DNA from: Flavobacterium urocaniciphilum
GTDB taxonomy: Bacteria; Bacteroidota; Bacteroidia; Flavobacteriales; Flavobacteriaceae
Reading direction: 5' to 3'
Length of the DNA: 64,000 bases
Assembly (NCBI RefSeq): GCF_900110615.1
Contig: NZ_FOEI01000001.1
Coordinates: 372,001 to 436,000 of the forward strand
Translations under genes and position numbers: made by a program
Notes under the pieces: generated by a model
Told to the model about the DNA's origin: nothing
Databases searched by the model: none
What the model saw: only the letters and a program-made list of their open reading frames with translations
Part shown: one piece after another, positions 8,657 to 18,275 of the stretch
Layout of the letters: each line of letters starts with the position of its first letter
Position numbering within the stretch: position 1 is the first letter of the stretch

Positions 8657-9987
8657 TATAAAATTCCTCTTGCTTTAATTTCTAAATATTGGTTAATCGT
8701 GTCAATAGTTAAACTTTCTGGTTGCGTTAATAATGCATAAATACCGTATTTTCTTAATTCGTTTACGATTAAACGTTTTTCAAAATCGAATTTTTCAGCA
8801 ATAACTTTATCGTAAACTTCTTGGATGTTTTCTGCTTTTTTGTGAATTAAATCATTCAATTCAGTATTTTTAAAGAAAACAACCATTAATAGATGATTTT
8901 TCGCAATTCCTTTTAAATAAGGTAATTGTCGATTTAAACCATCTAATGTTTCAAAATTGGTATATAAAACTATTAAACTTCGTTGATTGATATGTTTTTT
9001 AACATCTACATACAAACGACTAAAATCGCTTTCGAAAAAGTTGGTTTTGATATTGTATAAATTTTCTAATATCAAATTCATCTGATTGCTTCTTCTTTCG
9101 GCAACAATTCTATTTTCAACTTTTTTAGAAAAGGCAAACATACCTGCTTTATCATTTTTCTTTAAAATTACATTTGATAAAACTAATGTTGCATTAATCG
9201 CATAATCTAATAAACTTAAGCCGTTAAAAGGCATTTTCATCACACGACCTTTGTCAATTACCATGTAAACGTTTTGTGATTTTTCGTCTTGAAACTGATT
9301 AATCATCAAAGCATTTTTCTTTGCTGTAGCTTTCCAGTTAATAGTTCTAATATCATCACCTTGAACATATTCTTTAATTTGTTCAAACTCCATAGTATGA
9401 CCAATTCTTCTAATTTTTTTCAATCCGTGTTGGAATAATTTATTTGAAAAAGCTATCAGATCATATTTTCTCAATTGAATATAGGAAGGATAGGTTGGAA
9501 CCATTTGACCATTATCAAAAGTATATCTTCTGGCAATTAATCTTAAAGGTGAATTGGTATAAATATTAAGGTTTCCGAAAGAATATTCACCTCTTTCAGT
9601 TGGTCTTAGAAAATATTGAATATCGGTTTTGTCTTGTGATTTAATTTTCTTTTTTATGGAAAAATCTCTAACCTGAAATTGAAATGGAATTTCATCCACA
9701 ATATTCACTAAAATAGGGAAGGTGTATTGGTTGGAAATTTTTAAAATTATTTCATTTTCATCACCATTAGATAGTTTTTCAGGTGTGGTTCTGTTTGCTT
9801 TTATTTTTTCACCAGAAGCAAATAAAATAAGAAAATCAATACTTGTGAAAGTCATTAAAATGAAAAACAAATACCAACTTGCCGAATATAATGCAGGAAA
9901 AAAGAATGAAAGTATAAAACAAGTAATGACTCCCATTAAACAATAGAAGAAAAAGTTATTGATATATGTTTGTTTGAACAGTTTCAT
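8656..9987 (-). CDS. DUF58 domain-containing membrane protein
   Basis: The 443-residue protein has two N-terminal membrane helices (residues ~12-55), a beta-rich extracytoplasmic-type segment, and then the DUF58 signature GDDIRTINWKATAKK followed by a von Willebrand A-like region (NVYMVIDKGRVMKM). DUF58 proteins are regularly encoded next to MoxR AAA+ ATPases, as here, and are thought to work with them in assembling or activating envelope or metal-dependent complexes. The gene is 16 bp downstream of moxR and its stop overlaps the start of the next membrane-protein gene. Confidence 0.92.
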   Translation of the reverse strand: MKLFKQTYINNFFFYCLMGVITCFILSFFFPALYSASWYLFFILMTFTSIDFLILFASGEKIKANRTTPEKLSNGDENEIILKISNQYTFPILVNIVDEIPFQFQVRDFSIKKKIKSQDKTDIQYFLRPTERGEYSFGNLNIYTNSPLRLIARRYTFDNGQMVPTYPSYIQLRKYDLIAFSNKLFQHGLKKIRRIGHTMEFEQIKEYVQGDDIRTINWKATAKKNALMINQFQDEKSQNVYMVIDKGRVMKMPFNGLSLLDYAINATLVLSNVILKKNDKAGMFAFSKKVENRIVAERRSNQMNLILENLYNIKTNFFESDFSRLYVDVKKHINQRSLIVLYTNFETLDGLNRQLPYLKGIAKNHLLMVVFFKNTELNDLIHKKAENIQEVYDKVIAEKFDFEKRLIVNELRKYGIYALLTQPESLTIDTINQYLEIKARGIL

Positions 9988-10003
9988 ACTTTTAAATTAA
10001 TTT

Positions 10004-11026
10004 TTATCTTGGAATTTCTACAGAATCAACGATTTGTTTAATAATTTCTGCAGCACTAATTCCTTCCATTTCTCTTTCTGGTGTTACTACAACACGATGT
10101 TGTAATACTGGAATTGCAGCTTCTTTAATATCTTCAGGAGTTACAAAATCACGACCTTTTATAGCTGCAAATCCTTTTGAAGCATTTAAAATAGCAATTG
10201 ATGCCCTTGGTGAAGCTCCTAAATATAAAAACGGATTTTCACGAGTATTTAATACCACTTTTGCGATGTATTCAATTAAGTTTGGTTCAATAATAATTTG
10301 TTTTAAAATACCTTGAAACTCTTTAATTTGACTTTTTGAAAGAACAGTTGCTACATCAGCCATTTTGTTTCTGTCTTGTAATTCATTTTCCTTTTGAAGA
10401 ATGATAATTTCTTCAGATAAATTAGGATAATCGATGTTTATTTTGAATAAGAAACGGTCTAATTGCGCTTCTGGTAAACGATAAGTTCCTTCTTGTTCAA
10501 TTGGATTTTGAGTAGCAATTACTAAAAAGGGTTCGTCCATTTTATAACAATTTCCATCCACTGTTATTTGTCTTTCTTCCATAACTTCAAACAAAGCTGC
10601 TTGTGTTTTGGCAGGAGCACGGTTAATCTCATCAATTAAAATGAAATTAGAAAAAACGGGACCTTTTTTAAATTCGAAGCTCGACTTAGATAAATCAAAT
10701 ACTGAAGTTCCAATAATATCTGAAGGCATTAAATCTGGTGTAAACTGAATTCTACTAAAATCCAACGCCATCGATTTTGAAAGTAATTTGGCAGTTAATG
10801 TTTTAGCAACTCCAGGAACACCTTCTAATAAAATATGTCCGTTTGCTAAAATAGAAACAATTAATTGATCAACCATTTTATGTTGTCCAACAATTACTTT
10901 TCCTAATTCGTAACGAATTTTATCTACACTTGTTTTTAAAGGTTCAAGATTGATACGTGATTGAAAATTTACATTTTCATTGTTTTCGTTCATTTCGTTC
11001 ATTTCGTTTGATTCAAATGATTCCAT
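10004..11026 (-). CDS. MoxR-family AAA+ ATPase
   Basis: The 340-residue protein contains Walker A GVPGVAKT (residues 69-76), Walker B FILIDEINRA with the MoxR-typical PAKTQAALFEVMEE after it, the sensor-1 stretch VIATQNPIEQEGTY and the C-terminal lid ASPRASIAILNASKGFA. MoxR ATPases act as chaperones for partner complexes. The N-terminus is low-complexity (NEMNEMNENNEN) and is encoded by a 9-bp direct repeat; ATGs at codons 9 and 12 are possible alternative starts that would drop most of it. The gene sits between DUF4350 and DUF58 genes, the standard arrangement in Bacteroidota. Confidence 0.94.
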   Translation of the reverse strand: MESFESNEMNEMNENNENVNFQSRINLEPLKTSVDKIRYELGKVIVGQHKMVDQLIVSILANGHILLEGVPGVAKTLTAKLLSKSMALDFSRIQFTPDLMPSDIIGTSVFDLSKSSFEFKKGPVFSNFILIDEINRAPAKTQAALFEVMEERQITVDGNCYKMDEPFLVIATQNPIEQEGTYRLPEAQLDRFLFKINIDYPNLSEEIIILQKENELQDRNKMADVATVLSKSQIKEFQGILKQIIIEPNLIEYIAKVVLNTRENPFLYLGASPRASIAILNASKGFAAIKGRDFVTPEDIKEAAIPVLQHRVVVTPEREMEGISAAEIIKQIVDSVEIPR

Positions 11027-11035
11027 ATTTTATAA

Positions 11036-12253
11036 CTATAAATTAAGTTTTTCGATTAGTGTATTTAATTCAACCAAATCCTTTTCGACAATAATTGAAC
11101 TATTTTTAATGTAATTTATTTTGTTGATTATCTTGATAATATCAGCTTTTTCCTTGGATGTTTTTTGATGTAAACGATTGATAAAAGTTTCATCTAAAAC
11201 GGTAGTATCTAAATAATAATCCTTTCTAATTTTTTCTAAGAAATAAACAATTTTCTTGTCGGCTATATCTTTATGATTTTTTTCTAAAAAGTATAAATTT
11301 CCGATGGTTTTTGCGAATTCAACAGTAGTATTTTTTACTGGTTCTGAAATTGGAATAATACGTTGTCTTCTTTTAGCATTAAACAACATAAAAATTAATA
11401 TTCCGATTAATCCGAAATACCAAGCCCATTTTAATCCAGGTTGACTAAAAATAAATCGTAAAGGGTTACTAGAAATTGAACTTTCTTCAATACCATCTAC
11501 ATTCCAATAAATGTTTTTAGAATCAATATGAGAACAAACCGATTCGATATATTTAAAATTATTTTTAAGTAAATAATAATTCGTAAATGCTATGGGTTGT
11601 AGATGTAATAAAAATTTTCCTTTTCCATGTTTAACTTCAATATAATTAGGTAAAATGTATTTTCTATCAACCAAATTTCCTAAAATTTTAGTAGTTGTTT
11701 TATCAAATTTGTGAAAATAAAAATCTTTAGCGCCTTTTTCAAAAGGATAATAAATATCTTGATTTACAAGTGCATTTTTAAAAGGTAAATTGTCAGAATT
11801 TTTTAAATGAACTTCGAATTTTAAACTATCGCTTAATACTTCAGAAAAATTGGTAGCACTGATAAAAATTGTATTTCCTTCACGAGCAAATTTTAATAAT
11901 TCTTCCATTGAAGATTTATCAAATTTATTTAATTCAGAAATTGCGAAAACCGTTCCTTTTTTACTAGTATTTGTATTATATGAAGTAATAGTATCACCTT
12001 CTGTAATAACTTGTGTAAACACCATATCTTTATTAAAAAACTCATAAGGTGTTTCCGAAAACTTTTCTAAATTTTGGTTTTTAAAAAGTGATTTCGATTC
12101 TTCATTGAATACTTTTAATCCAAATGGAATTTTATCGTTTAATCCAAAAGTTGCATTCCAATTGATTGGTTTCGTTTTATTGGAATCAGCAAAAATGATT
12201 AATGCTAAAACAAAGACCAAAAAGAAAATTAATATTTTAATATTTTTACTCAT
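11036..12253 (-). CDS. DUF4350 domain-containing protein
   Basis: The 405-residue product has an N-terminal membrane anchor (residues ~5-23), a ~230-residue extracytoplasmic domain with the pattern AISELNKFDKSSMEELLKFA that fits a glutamine-amidotransferase-like DUF4350 fold, a second helix near residue 270 (WAWYFGLIGILIFMLFNA) and a cytoplasmic helical tail. The function is unknown. It lies directly between the DUF4129 gene (2-bp gap) and moxR (9-bp gap) in the conserved cluster, and the family is nearly always found in that company. Confidence 0.85.
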   Translation of the reverse strand: MSKNIKILIFFLVFVLALIIFADSNKTKPINWNATFGLNDKIPFGLKVFNEESKSLFKNQNLEKFSETPYEFFNKDMVFTQVITEGDTITSYNTNTSKKGTVFAISELNKFDKSSMEELLKFAREGNTIFISATNFSEVLSDSLKFEVHLKNSDNLPFKNALVNQDIYYPFEKGAKDFYFHKFDKTTTKILGNLVDRKYILPNYIEVKHGKGKFLLHLQPIAFTNYYLLKNNFKYIESVCSHIDSKNIYWNVDGIEESSISSNPLRFIFSQPGLKWAWYFGLIGILIFMLFNAKRRQRIIPISEPVKNTTVEFAKTIGNLYFLEKNHKDIADKKIVYFLEKIRKDYYLDTTVLDETFINRLHQKTSKEKADIIKIINKINYIKNSSIIVEKDLVELNTLIEKLNL

Positions 12254-12255
12254 AA

Positions 12256-13008
12256 TTATCTAATCTGAATGGCGTTTACAAAATGGTTTTCTGCTTTAGA
12301 AAAATCTTCTTGAGTTAATTCGAATTCTCCATACCAACAATAATCATAGATATAAGAAAGAAATTCAAATTCTTTTTTAAGTTCTGCATTTTTTATTTCG
12401 TATAAATAATCGGAATTTGTTTTTTCGATATCCCATTCAATTATAGTTCTATCCGATAAAGATTTTAACAACCATAAATAATAATATCTCGTAGCAATTC
12501 GGTAATCGTTAGTAGCTTTTGCTTTAGCAATTACGTCTTTAAAGTTGATAAAATGAATGTTTTCTTCGTTCATTTCACCTACATTAATTTTTTTAGTATT
12601 TCTACTGAAAACCCAACCGCCTTCTTTATTAATCAGTAATTTAACAATTAAGAAAATTACAAATCCAATAATTGCGAAACCAAGAATTTTAAAAATTATT
12701 TCTAAAGTTGAAAAAGTTTTACCATTATTTGAAAAGCTAAATAAACGATCAAAAAAATCAGATATTTTTTTCTTAAATCTGTCCCAAGCTGTTTGATGTT
12801 TGTTTTCTAATTTCGTTTCGTAATCATAATCTTTTCCAGAATATTTAGATTGGAAATCTTTTTCAAAATTCTTTTCTTTTGGTTTTTCTTCTTTATAATA
12901 TTGAGTATTTTCTTTAGTTTGAATAACTAAAGAATCAACTTCTTTTTGAGCAAAAGAAATGGTTATAGAAAATAGAAAAAATAAAATGTAGATGAATTTA
13001 TTCTTCAT
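12256..13008 (-). CDS. DUF4129 domain-containing membrane protein
   Basis: The 250-residue product begins MKNKFIYILFFLFSITISFAQ, a signal peptide, has a membrane helix near residues 105-125 (IIFKILGFAIIGFVIFLIV) and ends in a cytoplasmic helical DUF4129-type region (ATRYYYLWLLKSLSDRTIIEW). An in-frame TTG nine bases upstream would add three codons; the ATG at 13008 is preferred. The gene overlaps the end of the upstream membrane-protein gene by 11 bases. DUF4129 segments are often fused to transglutaminases elsewhere; no such domain is present in this cluster. Confidence 0.85.
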   Translation of the reverse strand: MKNKFIYILFFLFSITISFAQKEVDSLVIQTKENTQYYKEEKPKEKNFEKDFQSKYSGKDYDYETKLENKHQTAWDRFKKKISDFFDRLFSFSNNGKTFSTLEIIFKILGFAIIGFVIFLIVKLLINKEGGWVFSRNTKKINVGEMNEENIHFINFKDVIAKAKATNDYRIATRYYYLWLLKSLSDRTIIEWDIEKTNSDYLYEIKNAELKKEFEFLSYIYDYCWYGEFELTQEDFSKAENHFVNAIQIR

Positions 13009-13939
13009 TGCTTCCAATTAAATCAATTTCAGATAATTTACTTGTGTTTTCCGTTTCATCAATTCTTGTATAATACATAATTCCTTGATTAACGAAAATT
13101 ATATTTTGCAATAAATAATTTAAGCTGATACTTAAAATGAAAGTTAAAGCAACCATAACCATGATGAATGTAAAGCTTTCAGGTAAGTTTTCTGTTTTTT
13201 GAGTTTCAATATTGAAAAGTAAACTAAAAATTCCTGCAAAATAGGGTATGAAAGAAATTACAGTTACAACCGTATTTACAATCATGTAAATGATCATAGT
13301 AGAACCAATTAAAGGCCAAGGTTTTTTAATGAATAATTTATAACCTTTACTTATAGAAGTAAAATAGCCATCGTTTGTGGAAATATAGTTGTAATATGCA
13401 AAAGAAAGACAAATTAACATTGCAGGAAAAACCAACATTAGTAATGGAATTCCAACAATAATAAAGAACAGTAACATGCATAAAAACAATAATGCAATAC
13501 AAATTGGAAGCATGGTAATTCCAGTCAATAAAAAGAAAACGATAGATTTTCCTAGTTTAGATTGAATAAAATTCCACAAGTTTTTGGTGTTCGTTTCTTC
13601 GTTTTTCTCAATTAATTTTAAATAAGCAATTGGATATAAATGACTAATTAATGTTAGAATTAATATTAAAACAAAAGCTCCAATACCATATCCGATGAAA
13701 AGTGTTAGGTTTTCTTCGAAATAATTTTCTATTATTAGATTATTATTAATTGTACCATTTGCAAATAAGCCATCATAAAACACTTTCATAAAAAAGTATA
13801 ATAAAACGATTAAAACCAATAGAATTCCTCCGTTTATAGCTAAATAATTGGCAAAATAATTTTTTCCGTGAATTTTAAAAAAGTTAAAAGTATCACCAAT
13901 TATTTCATTAAAATTTCTGTTTTTATATAGTTGGAACAT
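12998..13939 (-). CDS. Polytopic membrane protein of the DUF58/MoxR cluster
   Basis: The 313-residue protein has about six hydrophobic helices, including long ones at residues ~35-55, 75-105, 130-185 and 210-290. It starts MFQLYKNRNFNEIIGDTFNFFKIHGKNYF, a short cytoplasmic amphipathic lead typical of this Bacteroidota family, which resembles the membrane domain found beside glycerophosphodiester phosphodiesterases, though I cannot assign it firmly. It overlaps the SpoIIM-like gene (17 bp) on one side and the DUF4129 gene on the other, so all are probably co-translated. Confidence 0.8.
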   Translation of the reverse strand: MFQLYKNRNFNEIIGDTFNFFKIHGKNYFANYLAINGGILLVLIVLLYFFMKVFYDGLFANGTINNNLIIENYFEENLTLFIGYGIGAFVLILILTLISHLYPIAYLKLIEKNEETNTKNLWNFIQSKLGKSIVFFLLTGITMLPICIALLFLCMLLFFIIVGIPLLMLVFPAMLICLSFAYYNYISTNDGYFTSISKGYKLFIKKPWPLIGSTMIIYMIVNTVVTVISFIPYFAGIFSLLFNIETQKTENLPESFTFIMVMVALTFILSISLNYLLQNIIFVNQGIMYYTRIDETENTSKLSEIDLIGSNEE

Positions 13940-14900
13940 TCGCTTTAATTTTACGATTTACAATGAATGGATACATTAAATAATAGAAGCTTATAATAAA
14001 TAATGTAGTTAAGATGATTCCAACACTTAGCCAATTTGGCATGTCAATAGAATAACGCGTAATGTAACCTTCTAAGAAACCTGCAGCAATGGTAAATGGA
14101 AACGTACTTAAAAATATTTTAAATGTATTTTTAAAACCAATTTTAAAAGAATTTAAACGAGAATACGTTTTAGGAAATAAGATGCTTGCTCCTAAAGCAA
14201 AACCACAAGCTGCTTCAATAACAATAGCAAAAATTTCCATAGAACCATGAATCCAAATTCCTCTTACACTTTCCCAAAATACATTTTGTTGGTAAAAGAA
14301 ATATTGAAAAGAACCTAACATGATACAGTTTTGAAGATAAATGTAAAACGTACCAATTCCGAAAAAGATACCGTAGAAGTAAGATTTAATTCCTACAAAT
14401 AAATTATTAAACGTAATTCCAATAAAGCTTCCCCAATTGCTGCCCGATTTATAAATGGCAACAGGATTTCCTTTTTTGATGTTTTCTAACGTTTGGTTTA
14501 CATATCCATCAGAAAGAATTAAACGCACAAAAGAATCGTCAGAATGAGCAGAAACAACTCCAATTCCAACTAATAAGAAAAACAAAATAAACGAATACAA
14601 TACATATCTTCTGTATTCATAAACCAACATTGGAACTTCTTCTTTAAAGAAAAAAGCCAATCTATTAGTGTCTTGTCTTTTGGTTTTGTAAATTTTTTGA
14701 TACGTTTGTGAAGCCAAATGATTTAGGTAAACTACCGTTTTACTTTTAGGGTAATAGGTTTGAGCATAAGACAAGTCGTTAACTAAATGTATATACAAAT
14801 TAGCTAAATCATCAGGATTTTTTTTAGTTTTACCAAAAATTGCTTGCTCAAAGTCGAGCCATTTTGGTTTATTTTGTTTAATAAATGCTACTTCTCTCAT
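13923..14900 (-). CDS. Stage II sporulation protein M-like (SpoIIM/DUF95) membrane protein
   Basis: The 325-residue protein has a soluble N-terminal ~95 residues (MREVAFIKQNKPKWLDFEQA) and then five or so membrane helices. The motif NNLFVGIKSYFYGIFFGIGTFYIYLQNCIMLG, followed by a helix containing GIWIHGSMEIFAIVIEAACG, is characteristic of the SpoIIM family. In non-sporulating Bacteroidota this protein is encoded beside an RDD protein and a MoxR/DUF58 set, as here, and its role is unknown. It is the first gene of the minus-strand cluster and is divergent from the RDD gene with only 20 bp between starts. Confidence 0.88.
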   Translation of the reverse strand: MREVAFIKQNKPKWLDFEQAIFGKTKKNPDDLANLYIHLVNDLSYAQTYYPKSKTVVYLNHLASQTYQKIYKTKRQDTNRLAFFFKEEVPMLVYEYRRYVLYSFILFFLLVGIGVVSAHSDDSFVRLILSDGYVNQTLENIKKGNPVAIYKSGSNWGSFIGITFNNLFVGIKSYFYGIFFGIGTFYIYLQNCIMLGSFQYFFYQQNVFWESVRGIWIHGSMEIFAIVIEAACGFALGASILFPKTYSRLNSFKIGFKNTFKIFLSTFPFTIAAGFLEGYITRYSIDMPNWLSVGIILTTLFIISFYYLMYPFIVNRKIKANVPTI

Positions 14901-14920
14901 GAAGTGCTAAAATATAAATT

Positions 14921-15661
14921 ATGAATCAATTATCCATAACAACAACACAAAATGTTAATATAAATTTTACAGCAGCAAGTGTTGGAGATAGAATGATTGG
15001 ACAAATCCTTGATAATCTGGTTAAAATAGCATATGTAATAGTTTTCTCATATTCTATAGATTATTTAGGATTGGAAAAATATTTAGATTTTAAAGATCCA
15101 TGGTCGTCTGCTGCGATATTAATTTTATTGTTATCGCCGGTAATTATCTATAGTTTGATTCAAGAAAGTTTATGGGAAGGACAAACTGTTGGTAAAAAAA
15201 TCATGAAAATGAAAGTCATAAAAATTGATGGTTACCAAGCCAGTTTTGGTGATTATTTAATTCGTTGGTTATTTAGAAATATTGATGTTTTAATTGGTGG
15301 TGGCGTTATAGGTTTGATTTTTATTGCAACGAACAAGAAAAACCAAAGATTAGGAGATATGGCTGCAGGAACGGCTGTTATTTCTTTAAAAAATAAGATA
15401 AACATTAATCATACAATTCTGCAAGAATTACAAGACGATTATGTGCCTGTTTATCCTGAAGTTATCAAGCTTTCAGATAACGATATGCGAATCATTAAAG
15501 ATACTTTTGAAACGTGTTTAAAAGGAAAAGATTATGTTACAATTTCTAAAATGAGAAAGAAAATAATTGATGTAACAGGTTTAAAATATGATTCGAATAC
15601 CGATGTTGAATTTATTAGAACCGTACTTAAAGATTATAATTACTACACTAGAAATATGTAA
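14921..15661 (+). CDS. RDD family membrane protein
   Basis: The 246-residue protein has an RDD domain: AASVGDRMIGQILDNL near the N-terminus, with Asp replacing the usual first Arg region, three membrane helices, and the later KIMKMKVIKIDGYQASF / LIRWLFRNID segment and NQRLGDMAAGTAVI, a hallmark of the family. About 85 C-terminal residues form a soluble helical tail ending YYTRNM. RDD proteins are poorly understood; some affect ion transport. It is transcribed away from the SpoIIM-like gene, and the short shared 20-bp gap implies overlapping promoters. Confidence 0.9.
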   Translation: MNQLSITTTQNVNINFTAASVGDRMIGQILDNLVKIAYVIVFSYSIDYLGLEKYLDFKDPWSSAAILILLLSPVIIYSLIQESLWEGQTVGKKIMKMKVIKIDGYQASFGDYLIRWLFRNIDVLIGGGVIGLIFIATNKKNQRLGDMAAGTAVISLKNKININHTILQELQDDYVPVYPEVIKLSDNDMRIIKDTFETCLKGKDYVTISKMRKKIIDVTGLKYDSNTDVEFIRTVLKDYNYYTRNM

Positions 15662-15675
15662 TGATTAATTAAAAA

Positions 15676-16365
15676 TCAATTTGATTGTTTACAATATTCT
15701 AATGTAATTTCATTTGATGACTCAATTGATCCATGAAATAAGGAATAATTATTATTTGAAATATTTAATAATTCAACTCTAGTTAATTTATTTTTATTGT
15801 TAATTGTGTCTGAAAAAAACTGAATTTTAAAATTATACTTTTTATTTTCTTTCAAATTTGTTTCAGATAAATAATAATTGTCTTTTGGTAAATTAATTGC
15901 AATTTCAAAGTTTTTTACTTCTTTAGGATGAAGAGCAAAATTCTTATTTTCAAAAAAGGAATTATAATTTTTTAAATTATAATTATAACGTTTTAATTTC
16001 ACTAAATCTCTAGCAATTAATTTTTCAGTTAAAAGATAATTTTCAAAATTTGAATTATCGAAATGTGAGAATTTTAAATTTTTATTCCCATCTGAAATTA
16101 CAAAATTGACATTATCAATAATTAATCCGTCTTTAATTAAATATTTGTTTTCAAATTTAGGACTTATTTCAGAAGCATTGAAGTAATATGTTTTATTGGA
16201 ATTGTTTATTAATTTAAATTTGATTATTTCATTGGTTGAATTATTGCAATCAAAACTTAGTTTTTTATTTAATATAATTAATTCAATATCTTTTTGTTCT
16301 TTTTTTTCACAAGAAGAAATTATTATGCTAAAACAGATCGAAAAAATAACTTTTGCTAATTTCAT
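15676..16365 (-). CDS. Putative lipoprotein, function unknown
   Basis: The 229-residue product has a lipoprotein signal peptide, MKLAKVIFSICFSIIISSCE, with Cys19 as the acylation site followed by a charged KKEQKD. The rest is rich in Asn, Lys and beta-strand-forming residues and shows no family motif I recognise. It is very AT-rich and Asn-rich compared with its neighbours. It stands alone, convergent with the RDD gene (14 bp between stops) and downstream of the large T9SS-substrate gene. Confidence 0.7.
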   Translation of the reverse strand: MKLAKVIFSICFSIIISSCEKKEQKDIELIILNKKLSFDCNNSTNEIIKFKLINNSNKTYYFNASEISPKFENKYLIKDGLIIDNVNFVISDGNKNLKFSHFDNSNFENYLLTEKLIARDLVKLKRYNYNLKNYNSFFENKNFALHPKEVKNFEIAINLPKDNYYLSETNLKENKKYNFKIQFFSDTINNKNKLTRVELLNISNNNYSLFHGSIESSNEITLEYCKQSN

Positions 16366-16401
16366 ATTCCAATAATTACTATTTTTTAGAATAACGAAAT
16401 T

Positions 16402-18192
16402 TTATCTTTTTAAGTATAAATACCCATTCAACGGATTAGGATAATTTTCATCATTTAAATACAAAATATAGTAGTAAGTAGCGCCTGGTGATTTATCTTC
16501 ACCAATTGCATGATTTACCGAACCATCCCAATCTGGTTTATTATTATCGCCTGTCCAAATTAATCTTCCCCAACGGTTGTAAACTTCTAATTTAAAATTC
16601 AAGAAAATATCACGTAATCCTGCAATATAGAAAACATCATTTAATCCATCTCCATTAGGTGAAACAGCATTGTAAACGATTGGCGGACAGTTGTAGGAAT
16701 TCAATTGAAAGCTTGTTATGGAATAACAGCCATCAGTGTTTTCAATTCGTACCCAAATAGTTTTTGGTGTGGTTACTGCTTCATAATTACTAAGAATAAG
16801 AATTGGATTTATTTCTGCATTAGCATCTGATTCAGTTTCGTAAAATGTAACTTCATCTGTTGTATTTACTTTAATACTTTCTTCATATGCTGAAAAATCA
16901 AAAATAGCACGTGTCAATCCTAAATTACAACTTTGAATATTGTTTGGAATATTAAATTCAGGTGAAACTAATAAACGTATTGGAAGAGTAAAAGTATTAT
17001 TGCTTTCTGAAATCTCATTGTAAATTCCAGTTCCATTTCCAGTATCATCAACTGCTGCAATTAAATTGAATTGTAATGGGATAGAAGCTGGAATAGTTAA
17101 AGTTATTGTTCCACTTTCAGAACCATCAATTGGAATAATATTTTGTGTAAATGCCGAACCAATTACTACTCCGTCTGCGTAGAATGTTATAGGTGTGTTA
17201 GCTAATAAATCGGCGGTAGAATTGAAATTTGTAATGGTGTAATTTAATGTTAATTCCCTCGAATTACAAGTAGGAGCTGAATTTGTAAAGGTAATTCTTG
17301 CATCGGGTAATTGACTGTTTAATTTGGTTACAATGGCATTTACCATTACATAATCTTGAAAAGAAGTCAATTGAATTAATGCCGAAGTATCACCCACATT
17401 TATATTGTTTTGAATATTATAAATATCCAAGTCCATATTGTATAATTGATTGGAACCTGTTACCGAATTCGTGCTGTTAAAAGCGTTGTTAGCAGGATTT
17501 AAAGGCGGATTACTTAAAATATTACCATTAATACGTAAACTTTCATTATTTGCAATTCCTGAATCGCCTTCCCAAGCTAAAAAACCGATTTTAGCATCAA
17601 CATTATCAATAACATTTAATGCATTAAGTGGAACATCTAAATAATTTTGTAAAACAGAAACGACTTGCATTCCGTCATAAACATTTAATTGATTTAAAGG
17701 TAAAGCAGTATTTTTATAGACTACAATTAAAGCCCAACCTGCAAAATTAGTTCTGTTTTGAAAATGATGATTTATAAATGAATTTACATCTAAATCAGAT
17801 AAAGTATAAACGCCATTTCCAGTGGCTTGTACTTGAGCAGTAACATCGGCAAAAGCACTGAAAAAATTGAAAATAATTCCTTGGTCTAAAATATTTGAAA
17901 AAGTTCTAGTAGCTGTTATGTCAGTTCCGTTAAGTTTAACATCAAAATCACCCGTTCCGCAACCAGCCCAATATAAATATGCTGCTTCAATATTATCTCC
18001 AGTATTTAAACTTAAAGAAGCACTAGAAGTAGTAAAAATGGATGGCGCAGCTTGAAAAGAATTTTCTGCAGGATTAAGTGTGTTTCCCACAAAAGTAAAA
18101 TCATATCTTCCATTAAATTGGCTGTATAAACCAATGTTTTGCGAAAAACTCAATTGAAAAATAAACAAAATAAATACAAGTAGTTTTTTCAT
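16402..18192 (-). CDS. Secreted surface protein with gliding-motility-type C-terminal (T9SS type B) sorting domain
   Basis: The 596-residue product begins at the ATG at 18192 (MKKLLVFILFIFQLSFSQN, a signal peptide); longer frames would run into the divergent gene at 18276. Residues ~25-300 form a DUF3344-like or adhesin-like beta domain, residues ~310-430 look like a CARDB-type Ig fold (NSAPTCNSRELTLNYTI), and the last ~85 residues are the CHU_C sorting domain: SPNGDGLNDVFYIAG, KLEVYNRWGRLIW, then GYLYLKR at the end. Such proteins leave the cell through the type IX secretion system and stay on the surface, often as adhesins in gliding Flavobacteriaceae. Confidence 0.9.
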   Translation of the reverse strand: MKKLLVFILFIFQLSFSQNIGLYSQFNGRYDFTFVGNTLNPAENSFQAAPSIFTTSSASLSLNTGDNIEAAYLYWAGCGTGDFDVKLNGTDITATRTFSNILDQGIIFNFFSAFADVTAQVQATGNGVYTLSDLDVNSFINHHFQNRTNFAGWALIVVYKNTALPLNQLNVYDGMQVVSVLQNYLDVPLNALNVIDNVDAKIGFLAWEGDSGIANNESLRINGNILSNPPLNPANNAFNSTNSVTGSNQLYNMDLDIYNIQNNINVGDTSALIQLTSFQDYVMVNAIVTKLNSQLPDARITFTNSAPTCNSRELTLNYTITNFNSTADLLANTPITFYADGVVIGSAFTQNIIPIDGSESGTITLTIPASIPLQFNLIAAVDDTGNGTGIYNEISESNNTFTLPIRLLVSPEFNIPNNIQSCNLGLTRAIFDFSAYEESIKVNTTDEVTFYETESDANAEINPILILSNYEAVTTPKTIWVRIENTDGCYSITSFQLNSYNCPPIVYNAVSPNGDGLNDVFYIAGLRDIFLNFKLEVYNRWGRLIWTGDNNKPDWDGSVNHAIGEDKSPGATYYYILYLNDENYPNPLNGYLYLKR

Positions 18193-18275
18193 CAAATGGC
18201 TATAATTTTTAATATTTATGTGGAATAATTTTACCAAAGTAATAAATTTTACTAATTTCCCCAAAGATTTACTAT

